Origin: Candidatus Auribacterota bacterium
Lineage (GTDB): Bacteria > Auribacterota > Tritonobacteria > UBA1439
Direction: 5' to 3'
Assembly: GCA_026391995.1 (NCBI GenBank)
Contig: JAPLCY010000333.1
Location: 1 to 7,009, forward strand
DNA length: 7,009 bases
Position numbers and translations under genes: made by a program. How positions within the stretch are numbered: the stretch's first letter is position 1; each line of letters opens with the position of its first letter. A model generated the notes under the pieces. That model was given only the letters and a program-made list of their open reading frames with translations. It made no database searches and was not told where the DNA came from. Positions 1 to 6,226 of this stretch are shown piece by piece.

Positions 1-1692
1 CTTCTTGTGCGGATACTTCGCAAACACCCTTGCGACAGCCCCGAGGATTGACCTGATGTCGGTCACCGCGCTGGTGAGCTTGAAGAGCTTCGGTATCGCG
101 GGATCGCTCACCTCCATCACCCAATCAATAATTTTTGCGGTGAGGGCGGCGTTTTGCGAGACGATATCGCCTTCGGCACCCTCTCCGCCCTGGGGGCAGG
201 AGAGGCTGTACTCGATCACCATCGCGCCGGCCGACTCGAGTTTCCTCGTGTTGCCCTGCCATGACCCGCGGTCGACTTCGTCGTTCCCGCTCACGCTGCC
301 GCCGGTGGATGCGCCGGTGAGTCGGTCCGGGTAGAGCCTCACCAGCTTTTTGATCTCGGCGCACACCCGGTCAAGGGGATGGTCTGAAACGTTGTCGCAG
401 TTTCCCCAGGTTGTTTCGTTGAAACAGTTCATGTACTCACCGGGGATATGGATGGGGAGGTTGTCAAAGGCGGTCTTCATGATCGCCCCAGGCCACCCCG
501 CCTCGTATCCCGCCTTCACCTGGTCAAAACCGTCGCTCGCCGGGGAGGCCGACAGGAGGAACGGAGAGCTGATCGTCCGGCCGAAGAAATCCGTCGTCAG
601 GGGGACGGGCTCGAAATTGTAACCCGGCACGGCGACAGTGCTCTTGGTCGGCTTGTCGATATTCGGCTTCTTTGCGCCGGAGAGAAAAGCGTCGGCGAGG
701 GCGGCGGCATTCTTTCCCGCGGCGGCCGCCTCCACCACCGTCGAGGGCCCGGTCACAATATCGCCTGCGTAGAAGATCGCCTTATTGGGGACCGGAGTGA
801 GCTCCGAACGCGCGCCGATGGCGATGATGACATAGTCTATATCCCCGCGCTCGATCGCCGTGCCGCGCGCGTCCCTGATCATTTTCAGGCTGAACTTCTT
901 CCCCGGCGGGAGCTGCACCCTGATCGTGCCGAGCCCCGTGATCCTTTTCCCCTTCACGGCAATGCCGGTGACACGCGTCCGGCCGCTCACGGTGATGCCG
1001 GCCTCGATCAGCTCCCGGCGCTCACGTGCCGTGAGAGGCATCTCGCCGGCATCCTCGAGGGCGAACATCTCGACCGAACGGGCCCCGAGCCGCTTCGCCG
1101 TGACCGCGCAGTCAAGGGCGCTCGCACCCCCGCCGATCACCGCCACCCTCCCCTTCAGCCGGTGGCTGCGGGGCGATTTCAGGTAGTCAATGCCGACAAT
1201 TCCCCTGTCCTCGTGAGGTATCCCCATCCTGACAGGCGCCCAGAGACCCGTGGCGACCACCACGGCATCGAACCCCTGCCGCAAAGCGGGGCCGGCGCCG
1301 ACGACCGCCACCCGCGTGCCATTCGGGCGGGGGCTCACGAATTTCGGCATGACGCCGAGTTCCCTGGCCCTCTGGATGACCGTCGCCTGAATGGCGGGGA
1401 TATCGACGGGCGAATCGAACCTGGCATGAACGCAGGCCTTCATGCAATGCCAGTCCGGGCAGACCATGCCGCAGATGCCGCCGAGCGGATTCTTGCTGAA
1501 GATAAGCGCCGCGGCCCGCCTGAAATCGTGGGGATTCCCCACCCTCGCCGCCATGATAAAATCGAAAGGCGAGCAGTCGCAGGGGCATGCAGTCGTGCAC
1601 GGTTTCTCCGCGCAGTATTCGCACTTCTCGATCTCGCTCTTTAATTGCGCCCCGGTAAGCAGAACGTTGTCAGGTGATGTGCGCGCAGTCAT
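1..1692 (-). CDS. Dihydropyrimidine dehydrogenase-like (PreT-PreA type) Fe-S/flavoprotein, 3' end outside window, internal deletion
   Basis: An open frame of 564 codons starts at ATG 1692 and runs off the left edge with no stop. Residues 24-87 hold the N-terminal [4Fe-4S] cysteines in the DPD pattern: C24-x2-C27-x4-C32-x3-C36, then CGMVC (74-78), C83 and C87. An FAD-binding start, VAVVGAGPA, follows at 128-136. An NAD(P)-binding Rossmann motif, GGGASALDCA, lies at 187-196 and a YAGD flavin motif at 308-311. From about 365 the protein becomes an FMN TIM barrel like PreA/dihydroorotate dehydrogenase, with K406 (MKTAF), SLSCP (496-500) and KLT (538-540). Known DPD enzymes reduce uracil and thymine with NAD(P)H. 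Here the Asn of the usual NLSCPH motif is Ser and the His is Gln, so the substrate is uncertain. About 70-75 residues are missing after GAGPA. A purine-rich ribosome-binding site precedes the start, 31 bases after the FAD subunit gene. YgfK was considered but has its domains in another order. Confidence 0.85.
   Translation of the reverse strand, partial: MTARTSPDNVLLTGAQLKSEIEKCEYCAEKPCTTACPCDCSPFDFIMAARVGNPHDFRRAAALIFSKNPLGGICGMVCPDWHCMKACVHARFDSPVDIPAIQATVIQRARELGVMPKFVSPRPNGTRVAVVGAGPALRQGFDAVVVATGLWAPVRMGIPHEDRGIVGIDYLKSPRSHRLKGRVAVIGGGASALDCAVTAKRLGARSVEMFALEDAGEMPLTARERRELIEAGITVSGRTRVTGIAVKGKRITGLGTIRVQLPPGKKFSLKMIRDARGTAIERGDIDYVIIAIGARSELTPVPNKAIFYAGDIVTGPSTVVEAAAAGKNAAALADAFLSGAKKPNIDKPTKSTVAVPGYNFEPVPLTTDFFGRTISSPFLLSASPASDGFDQVKAGYEAGWPGAIMKTAFDNLPIHIPGEYMNCFNETTWGNCDNVSDHPLDRVCAEIKKLVRLYPDRLTGASTGGSVSGNDEVDRGSWQGNTRKLESAGAMVIEYSLSCPQGGEGAEGDIVSQNAALTAKIIDWVMEVSDPAIPKLFKLTSAVTDIRSILGAVARVFAKYPHKK
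1280..1291 (-). other. Probable internal deletion junction in the DPD-like gene
   Basis: The translation jumps from the FAD-binding VVGAGPA (residues 130-136) directly to LRQGFDAVVVATG (137-149). In DPD and glutamate synthase small-subunit relatives these two motifs are separated by roughly 70-75 residues. That block carries the rest of the first beta-alpha-beta unit, the acidic FAD-ribose ligand, the GG motif and the P-x-x-R-L-P segment. The frame is kept. The junction sits on a small dyad, CCGC-AAA-GCGG. The loss is inferred from family knowledge, not from an alignment. Confidence 0.7.
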
Positions 1693-1695
1693 TGT

Positions 1696-1703
1696 CTCCC
1701 CTT
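1696..1703 (-). promoter_or_regulatory. Ribosome-binding site of the DPD-like gene
   Basis: On the minus strand AAGGGGAG lies three bases before ATG 1692, with its AAGG core seven bases away. It supports this start for a gene separated from the preceding stop by 31 bases. No promoter or terminator is visible in that gap, so co-transcription with the hydroxylase genes is likely. Confidence 0.6.
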
Positions 1704-1723
1704 CTTTGGCATATTCGATACGG

Positions 1724-2590
1724 CTAGAGACCGGTAATCCCCTCACACACCCGCGCCATCCCCCTGATGAGAAGGGCGCCCGCCATCCTGTTGCGGTAGG
1801 TGTCTGTGGATCGCATATCGGTGATTGCCTTTGATTCGGTTTCGACGATCCGCGCGGCTTCCTCCGCCACGACGGCGGCATACTCTTTCCCTTCAAGAAA
1901 GGCCGCCGTGTTCGGCGCCATGATCACCCGCGGGGCGACCGCGCCCAGCGCGATGGCAACGTTGGTCATGCGGTTGTCGCGGCGGCGCGCGCGGAACGCC
2001 ACCCCCACTTTAGAGATAGAAAGGAGCCTTCGCTGCCCGAGGCGTTCATAGAAACTTATCTCGTCATGACGCAGCACCGGGAACAAGACCTGAGTGATCA
2101 GTTCCCCGGGTTTGAGGATCGTCCTGCCCGGCCCGGAGGCAAACCCGGCGAGGGGGACCGTCCTCGTCCCCCCCCTCGATCGCAGGATGAGGGTCGCCCC
2201 GAGCACCATGAGCGCCGGGACCGTGTCGGCGACCGGTGACGCATTCGCGATATTGCCGCCGACGGTTCCGAGGTTCTTTATCTGGGGTGACCCGACGATG
2301 AACGCCGCCTCGGCGAGCAACGGCGCGTGCGCCATGACCAGCGGCGATCGCTCGATCTCGCGGTGCGTCGTGAGCGCGCCGATGGCGAGAAGATCCCCTT
2401 CTTCCCTGATGTAGCGGAGCTCCTCAAGATAGGAGAGGTTGAGCAGCGCGCACGGGTCCTTCTTCCGCTCGAGCACCTGGACCACCACGTCGGTCGCGCC
2501 GGCAATGACCCTGATCCCGTCGCCCATCATCTCCAACAGGGCGAGGGCCTCCTCAAGGGTGCGCGGGGAGTGCGTTTCGATCGTCTTCAT
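1724..2590 (-). CDS. Molybdenum hydroxylase FAD-binding subunit (CoxM/XdhB-like)
   Basis: This 288-residue protein is the electron-output subunit of a xanthine dehydrogenase/CO dehydrogenase-type enzyme. It takes electrons from the 2Fe-2S subunit and passes them through FAD to an acceptor such as NAD+. The FAD-binding motifs are present: IAGATD (29-34) and TVGGNIANASPVAD (109-122). The C-terminal segment has DMRSTDTYR (258-266) before a helix, as in the CO dehydrogenase flavoprotein C-terminal domain. The length matches the family's usual 280-295, so the gene looks intact. I chose ATG 2590 because it overlaps the preceding stop as ATGA and has GGAGG eight bases upstream. A frame extension to 2650 lies inside the small-subunit gene and has no family match. 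The electron acceptor cannot be read from the sequence. Confidence 0.95.
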   Translation of the reverse strand: MKTIETHSPRTLEEALALLEMMGDGIRVIAGATDVVVQVLERKKDPCALLNLSYLEELRYIREEGDLLAIGALTTHREIERSPLVMAHAPLLAEAAFIVGSPQIKNLGTVGGNIANASPVADTVPALMVLGATLILRSRGGTRTVPLAGFASGPGRTILKPGELITQVLFPVLRHDEISFYERLGQRRLLSISKVGVAFRARRRDNRMTNVAIALGAVAPRVIMAPNTAAFLEGKEYAAVVAEEAARIVETESKAITDMRSTDTYRNRMAGALLIRGMARVCEGITGL

Positions 2591-3054
2591 TTCGCGAGCC
2601 TCCGCACGGCGAGCCGCACCCCGTCGAATATCTTCGCATAGCCGGTGCAACGGCAGAGATTGCCTGAGAGACCCTCCTTGATTTCATCGAGCGTGGGATG
2701 GGGGTTCTCCTGGAGCAGGGCCCGCGCGGCCATCAGAAAGCCGGGGATACAATAGCCGCACTGTACGGCGCCTGATTCAACACACGAGTCCTGGAGCGCC
2801 TTGCCGATCCTGTCCGACGCGAGCCCCTCGACGGTGAGGACCTCCCTCCCCTCGAGCTGCGCGGCGAGCACGAGGCACGAGGTCACCGCCTTTCCATCGA
2901 GCAGCACCGTGCAGGCGCCGCACTCTCCCTTGCCGCAGCCCTCCTTGGTGCCGGTGAGACCCAGCTCCTCGCGGAGAAGGTCAAGGAGCGTCCTGGTCGG
3001 CGAGGTACCGACCGTGACCGTTTTACCGTTGACCGTGAACGTGACAGAGATCAT
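2587..3054 (-). CDS. Molybdenum hydroxylase 2x[2Fe-2S] small subunit (CoxS-like)
   Basis: This 155-residue protein relays electrons from the molybdenum centre to FAD. An N-terminal plant-ferredoxin-type domain binds one [2Fe-2S] cluster through C40, C45, C48 and C60 (motif GCGKGECGAC). The C-terminal helical domain binds the second cluster through C99, C102 (QCGYC), C134 and C136 (NLCRCTGY). All eight ligands are present and the length is typical (150-165). Start ATG 3054 overlaps the large-subunit stop by ATGA, and its own stop overlaps the FAD subunit start in the same way. This points to translational coupling and matched subunit amounts. The order large, small, FAD differs from the common CoxMSL order. 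Homologues serve enzymes acting on purines, aldehydes, nicotinate and CO, so this subunit does not show the substrate. Confidence 0.97.
   Translation of the reverse strand: MISVTFTVNGKTVTVGTSPTRTLLDLLREELGLTGTKEGCGKGECGACTVLLDGKAVTSCLVLAAQLEGREVLTVEGLASDRIGKALQDSCVESGAVQCGYCIPGFLMAARALLQENPHPTLDEIKEGLSGNLCRCTGYAKIFDGVRLAVRRLAK
2599..2603 (-). promoter_or_regulatory. Ribosome-binding site of the FAD subunit gene
   Basis: A perfect GGAGG lies inside the end of the small-subunit gene, eight bases before ATG 2590. It decides the start of the FAD subunit and shows that re-initiation there does not rest on the ATGA overlap alone. Confidence 0.75.
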
Positions 3055-5159
3055 TTTATCTTTTCCAGCGCCGCGATAATCTTCTCCGGCGTGACGGGGA
3101 GCTCGGTGAACCGGACGCCGATGGCGTCGTAGATCGCGTTCAGGATGGCGGGGGCGGTCGGCGTCGTCACCACCTCGGCAACGCTCCTGGCTCCGAACGG
3201 GCCCGTCTCATCGGGGATCTCCACTGGGCACGTTTCAATCTCAGGGGCCTCCCAGCTCGAGGGGACGATATAGGTGGAGAGCCCGGTGTTCTTGAAGTAG
3301 CCGTTCTCGAGGATGTTCTGCTCGTAGAGGTGCGGCAGTCCCATAGAAAACTCACGGTCGGCGACGGGTATGTTAAAAACCCCCTCGGCCCGCACCGGTT
3401 CCTTTGCCGCGCGCGCGATCTCGGCATAGGTGAGCGCGCCCTTGCCGTCACCGGTGCGTACCGCGCCGTCGCCGTTGAGCAGCGTACCGGCCGTCACGCC
3501 GAGTTTTTCCGCCGCGACATCCTTTATCTTCGCGACAAAATTCCTGGCGGCGAGAAGCGTCGCCTGCCCCGCCGCGTACATGACGCGCGAGGCGGTGGTA
3601 GTGCCGGAATCGAGCGTCCGGCCGGTGTCGGCCCCTATGAAATGGATCTTCTCCATGGGCAGATCAAGGATCTCGGCGGCAACCTGCGTAATCCCGGTGT
3701 AGCTCCCCTGGCCGATCTCGATCGTCCCCTGGTAGAGGTTGACGGTACCATCCCTGTTCAGTTCTATCGTCGTGGCCGCGTAGTCGGGCAGGCCCTTCCC
3801 GAGACCGCTCCCCTGGATACTGCACGCCACGCCGATCCCGCGCCTCTTCCAGCGGTTCTTCACCGTCCCGTCGTCAAGCGCGCGCCTGATCTTCTCGCGG
3901 TCCCGCCAGACCGGGTGAGCCAACGCTCTCTCGAGAGACGCGTCGAAGCCGAACGCCAGGACCATCTCCTGCCCGATCCCGAAGGTGTCCCCCCGCCTGA
4001 TCGCGTTTTTCAGCCTGAGCTGGAGCGGATCCATGCCAAGCTTCTCGGCGATGATATTCATTTGCGATTCCATGGCGACGTGCGCCTGCGTAGCGCCGAA
4101 CCCCCTGAACGCGCCGCTCATCCCGTTATTGGTGTAGACCGCCCATCCGTCGACCCTGAGGTTGGGGATGAGGTAGGGGCCGCAGCAGTGCTCGACCACG
4201 AGGCAGAGGACCGGGCCGCTCAGTGTGGCGTAGGCGCCTCCGTCCTGGAGCGCCCACACCTCATGGGCGACAAGCGTCCCGTCCTTCCGGGCCGCCGTCT
4301 TCATCCTGATCTCGACCGGGTGGCGGTGCGTGCATGAGATGAAATGCTCCTCGCGCGAAAACCAGATCTTGCACGGGCGTCCGGTCTTCAACGCCAGCAG
4401 CGCCAAAAGGATCTGCACGGTGATCTCGTCCTTCCCGCCGAACGCCCCGCCGGTGTACGGTTCGATCATCCTGATCTTCTCCTGCGGGTAGTTCAAGGCC
4501 CGGGCAATTTGCGTCTGATCCCTGAAGGCGTACTGGCCGCACGATTGGATGGTGAGAACCCCGTCCCTGTCGACGCTCGCGAACCCGGCCTCCGTTTCAA
4601 GGAACGCATGGTCCATCATCTGCATCCTGTAAGTGTGTTCGACGACGACGTCCGCCCCCTCGAAACCCCTTGCCGTATCACCGCGGGTAAAATGAAGCTC
4701 GTGGACGATGTTGCCGCCGTCGTGAAGCTTGATCGCATTATCCTTGAGCGCGTCGCGCGGATCGGTGAGGAGGGGAAGCGGTTCGTAGTCCACCTTGATG
4801 AGATCCAGCGCCTCTTCGGCTATCTCCTTGGTCTCCGCGCCGACAAGGGCGACCGCGTCGCCCACGTAGCGGACCCTGTCCTCTGCCAGCACCGGCTGGT
4901 CCTGGCGCTCGATGCCGAAGCGGTTGATCCCCCGGATATCCTTGTGGGTGAGCACGGTCACCACGCCGGGGAGTCTCAGTGCTTCGGCGGTATCGATGGA
5001 ACGGATTTTCGCGTGCGGGTATTTCGCCCTCAGCACCCTCCCCCATACCATACCGTTTTCATACAAGTCGGAGGGATATTTCAGGCTGCCGTCAACCTTG
5101 GGTCGCGCGTCAATCCGTGTGATCCTTTTGCCTACGTATTTGTATTTTCCCACAATCAT
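3051..5159 (-). CDS. Molybdenum hydroxylase molybdopterin-binding large subunit (xanthine dehydrogenase/aldehyde oxidoreductase type), internal deletion
   Basis: This 702-residue catalytic subunit hydroxylates a carbon on its substrate at a molybdopterin-bound Mo centre. The N-terminal domain begins with VGKRITRIDARPKVDG (9-24). Cofactor and active-site motifs follow: GGAFGGKDE (237-245), AFRGFGATQ (350-358), GTIEIGQG (478-485), TASRVMYAAGQA (522-533) and PFGARSVAE (654-662). E662 is the expected catalytic base. The position of the xanthine-binding Glu before the first substrate pocket is Asp (D244), and the position of bovine Arg880 appears to be Leu (L320), so xanthine is not assured. The protein is about 50 residues shorter than the usual 750-770. 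The gap falls between H610 and L611, where the block with EVD-x-x-TG, D-x-G-x-x-I-N-P and GQ-x-x-GG belongs. I chose ATG 5159 because homology begins there; a TTG at 5201 lies in repeat DNA. No clear ribosome-binding site is visible. Confidence 0.93.
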   Translation of the reverse strand: MIVGKYKYVGKRITRIDARPKVDGSLKYPSDLYENGMVWGRVLRAKYPHAKIRSIDTAEALRLPGVVTVLTHKDIRGINRFGIERQDQPVLAEDRVRYVGDAVALVGAETKEIAEEALDLIKVDYEPLPLLTDPRDALKDNAIKLHDGGNIVHELHFTRGDTARGFEGADVVVEHTYRMQMMDHAFLETEAGFASVDRDGVLTIQSCGQYAFRDQTQIARALNYPQEKIRMIEPYTGGAFGGKDEITVQILLALLALKTGRPCKIWFSREEHFISCTHRHPVEIRMKTAARKDGTLVAHEVWALQDGGAYATLSGPVLCLVVEHCCGPYLIPNLRVDGWAVYTNNGMSGAFRGFGATQAHVAMESQMNIIAEKLGMDPLQLRLKNAIRRGDTFGIGQEMVLAFGFDASLERALAHPVWRDREKIRRALDDGTVKNRWKRRGIGVACSIQGSGLGKGLPDYAATTIELNRDGTVNLYQGTIEIGQGSYTGITQVAAEILDLPMEKIHFIGADTGRTLDSGTTTASRVMYAAGQATLLAARNFVAKIKDVAAEKLGVTAGTLLNGDGAVRTGDGKGALTYAEIARAAKEPVRAEGVFNIPVADREFSMGLPHLYEQNILENGYFKNTGLSTYIVPSSWEAPEIETCPVEIPDETGPFGARSVAEVVTTPTAPAILNAIYDAIGVRFTELPVTPEKIIAALEKIK
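3324..3335 (-). other. Probable internal deletion junction in the large subunit gene
   Basis: GLPH (607-610) is followed at once by LYEQNILENG (611-620). In this family GLPH normally leads into a segment with the EVD-TG strand, the Asp-x-Gly...Asn-Pro loop and the GQ-x-x-GG cofactor-binding loop, ending in a G-x-AL-x-EE helix. Only the last few residues (LYEQ) of that helix remain. About 50 residues are therefore absent, in frame. A CTCTAC hexamer at the joint could be a repeat shared by the two ancestral edges. Confidence 0.7.
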
Positions 5160-5188
5160 CCCCGAGCGTCGGTTATAGGCCTTGTTAC

Positions 5189-5209
5189 TTTCAACTTTCA
5201 ACTTTAAAC
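5189..5209 (-). repeat. Heptamer tandem repeat (GTTKAAA x3)
   Basis: Read on the minus strand the spacer between the MoaD-like gene and the large subunit contains GTTTAAA, GTTGAAA, GTTGAAA in direct succession. A degenerate fourth unit, GTAACAA, follows. The stretch is AT-rich in an otherwise GC-rich window and begins six bases after the MoaD-like stop codon. It resembles the short heptanucleotide tandem repeats known between genes in some bacteria. Its role is unknown; slippage here would change the spacing to the large-subunit start. Confidence 0.8.
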
Positions 5210-5214
5210 TGTTT

Positions 5215-5442
5215 TTACCCCCCGCCCACGGGTTGGAAGAAAAAAACCTTGCTCCCCTCTCTGAGCGGCGCGTCGAGAGACTCCCGTTTCCCGTCGACGA
5301 GCGCCCACAGCGAGGGCGTCCTGGGAATCCCCAGCGCCTCCGCCACGGTGAGCGGCGTGGCCCCGGCGGGGAGCTCCATCGGGAACTCAGCCGTCCTGCC
5401 GTACTTCCGATACTCGCCGAAAAGGGATACTGTGATCGTCAT
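5215..5442 (-). CDS. MoaD/ThiS-like small sulfur-carrier protein
   Basis: This 75-residue beta-grasp protein begins MTITVSLFGEYRKYG and ends FFFQPVGGG. The C-terminal Gly-Gly is the hallmark of ubiquitin-like sulfur carriers. After adenylation and thiocarboxylation by an E1-like enzyme, MoaD donates sulfur to make the dithiolene of molybdopterin. ThiS does the same for thiazole, and other relatives serve tungsten or molybdenum aldehyde oxidoreductases. Its position inside a molybdenum hydroxylase operon favours the cofactor role, although no MoaE or MoeB partner is in view. The third terminal Gly is unusual but known in variants. An in-frame ATG at 5448 is an equally plausible start; a more upstream ATG at 5490 adds a proline/glycine-rich tail with no family match. 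Neither likely start has a clear ribosome-binding site, and a GC hairpin lies just upstream. Confidence 0.85.
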   Translation of the reverse strand: MTITVSLFGEYRKYGRTAEFPMELPAGATPLTVAEALGIPRTPSLWALVDGKRESLDAPLREGSKVFFFQPVGGG

Positions 5443-5460
5443 CGCCATATATATCAGGCA

Positions 5461-5478
5461 GGGGGCCCGATGGCCCCC
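5461..5478 (-). promoter_or_regulatory. GC-rich hairpin before the MoaD-like start
   Basis: A perfect 7-bp inverted repeat, GGGGGCC-ATCG-GGCCCCC on the minus strand, lies in the 67-base gap between the XdhC-like stop and the MoaD-like start, twelve bases before ATG 5448. No T-run follows, so it is not a convincing intrinsic terminator. It could stabilise the downstream message, cause attenuation, or limit ribosome access to a gene that has no obvious Shine-Dalgarno sequence. A second, weaker stem, ATGCCT...AGGCAT, follows the XdhC stop at about 5489-5508. Confidence 0.5.
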
Positions 5479-5509
5479 CGGATGGAACATGCCTTAACGC
5501 GGAGGCATT

Positions 5510-6198
5510 TTACTCAATCCGCTTCATTTTTTCAAGCGGTGTGCGCCGTTTGTGCTCTCCCGTCCCGCCGGATTTAAGCTTTATGATCTCCGCCAGGACG
5601 CTCAGGGCGATCTGCCCTGGGGAACTGTCGCCGAGATCAAGCCCGATAGGGCTGTACACCCTCTCATCAACGGCAATCCCCTCTGCGGCAAGGCGTTCCA
5701 TGAAGGTTGCCGCCTTGTTCCTGCTCGCGATCAAACCTATATAGCGGGCTTTCGTCCCAAGCGCTTCGCATACTCGGCCCGATCATCAACAATACTGTAA
5801 GGCATGCCTATGGCCTCCGCGAGGTGCGCGATCTTCTCGCCGACATGCCCGCCCCCGAAGATGATGAGGGGCGCCTCGTGTTTCAGCACGTCAATGAATA
5901 TCTCCATCTCGCCGCCGCAACACATCGTGATGTTGTCGGGGTTTTCGGGATCAAGGCTATAGACGACCTTGCGCGAGGCGCCTTCGGCGAGCGCCTTCCG
6001 GGCCTCCCTGATCACGAGGGCCTCGAGCACCCCGCCGCCCACCGTACCCGCCGTGGCGCCGCCGGCGAAAATCACCATCTTGGCCCCCGCCTTGCGCGGT
6101 GATGACTTATGCGTGCTCACCACGGTCGCCAGGGCCATGCCCTGTCCGCGCTTCTGGGCCTCGGTGATGACCCCGAATATGTCGGCTTCGCGTTTCAT
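5510..6198 (-). pseudogene. XdhC/CoxI-family molybdenum hydroxylase maturation factor, broken by an internal deletion with frameshift
   Basis: XdhC-type proteins bind the molybdenum cofactor, protect it, help its sulfuration and insert it into hydroxylases. The 5' part (ATG 6198) has the N-terminal XdhC_CoxI domain with HKSSPRKAGAKM (30-41), GGGVLEA (55-61) and CCGGEMEIFIDV (93-104). A Rossmann start, IIFGGGHVGE (112-121), and VDDRAEYA (137-144) follow. The frame then reads KRLGRKPAI and stops at 5737. The 3' part continues in another frame from about 5767: EALGTKARYIGLIASRNK, then SPIGLDLGDSSPGQIALSVL, ending at the TAA at 5510. These are consecutive family motifs except that about 45 residues between DDRAEYA and EALGT (the segment with the V-T-R-G-H motif) are gone. 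The loss is not a multiple of three. The start has a good ribosome-binding site and lies 28 bases after the MobA-like stop. Sequencing or assembly error remains possible. Confidence 0.85.
5761..5769 (-). other. Probable deletion junction with 9-bp microhomology in the XdhC-like gene
   Basis: The minus-strand 9-mer GCGAAGCGC reads Ala-Lys-Arg in the upstream frame, fitting the family sequence AEYA-K/N-R. In the downstream frame it gives Glu-Ala of EALGTKARYIG. Both ancestral edges could thus have carried the same 9-mer, and loss of the interval between two copies would give exactly this joint and the frame change. The ancestral copies are inferred, since one has been lost. Confidence 0.6.
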
Positions 6199-6205
6199 AG
6201 TACGA

Positions 6206-6211
6206 TCCTCT
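6206..6211 (-). promoter_or_regulatory. Ribosome-binding site of the XdhC-like gene
   Basis: AGAGGA on the minus strand lies seven bases before ATG 6198, in the 28-base gap after the MobA-like stop. It supports this start and shows that translation initiation of the broken gene is still intact. Confidence 0.65.
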
Positions 6212-6226
6212 CAGTCACAGCCACCC

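Noticed and set aside
448..1644. 398-codon open frame on the plus strand
   Set aside because: It lies opposite the DPD-like gene, whose translation shows continuous family motifs. The plus-strand product is Arg/Pro/His-rich with no recognisable domain, as expected for a shadow in GC-rich DNA.
2591..2650. Upstream start at 2650 for the FAD subunit
   Set aside because: It would overlap the small subunit by 64 bases with a basic leader unlike the family. ATG 2590 has GGAGG and an ATGA overlap.
5160..5201. TTG start at 5201 for the large subunit
   Set aside because: The extra residues come from the heptamer repeat and spacer and match nothing in the family; homology starts at ATG 5159.
3330..5207. 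Two long plus-strand open frames (335 and 287 codons)
   Set aside because: Both are antisense to the large subunit gene, have no recognisable motifs, and show the residue bias of shadow frames.
5461..5478. Intrinsic terminator before the MoaD-like gene
   Set aside because: The stem is strong but no T-run follows on the minus strand; the next bases are TGCCTGATATAT.
5510..5734. Separate small gene starting at TTG 5734
   Set aside because: It is the C-terminal half of the XdhC domain; family sequence continues upstream of the TTG in the same frame, so it is a fragment of a broken gene.
5737..5770. Programmed frameshift in the XdhC-like gene
   Set aside because: A shift alone cannot supply the roughly 45 missing residues, and no slippery heptamer is visible at the joint. 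Deletion explains both facts.
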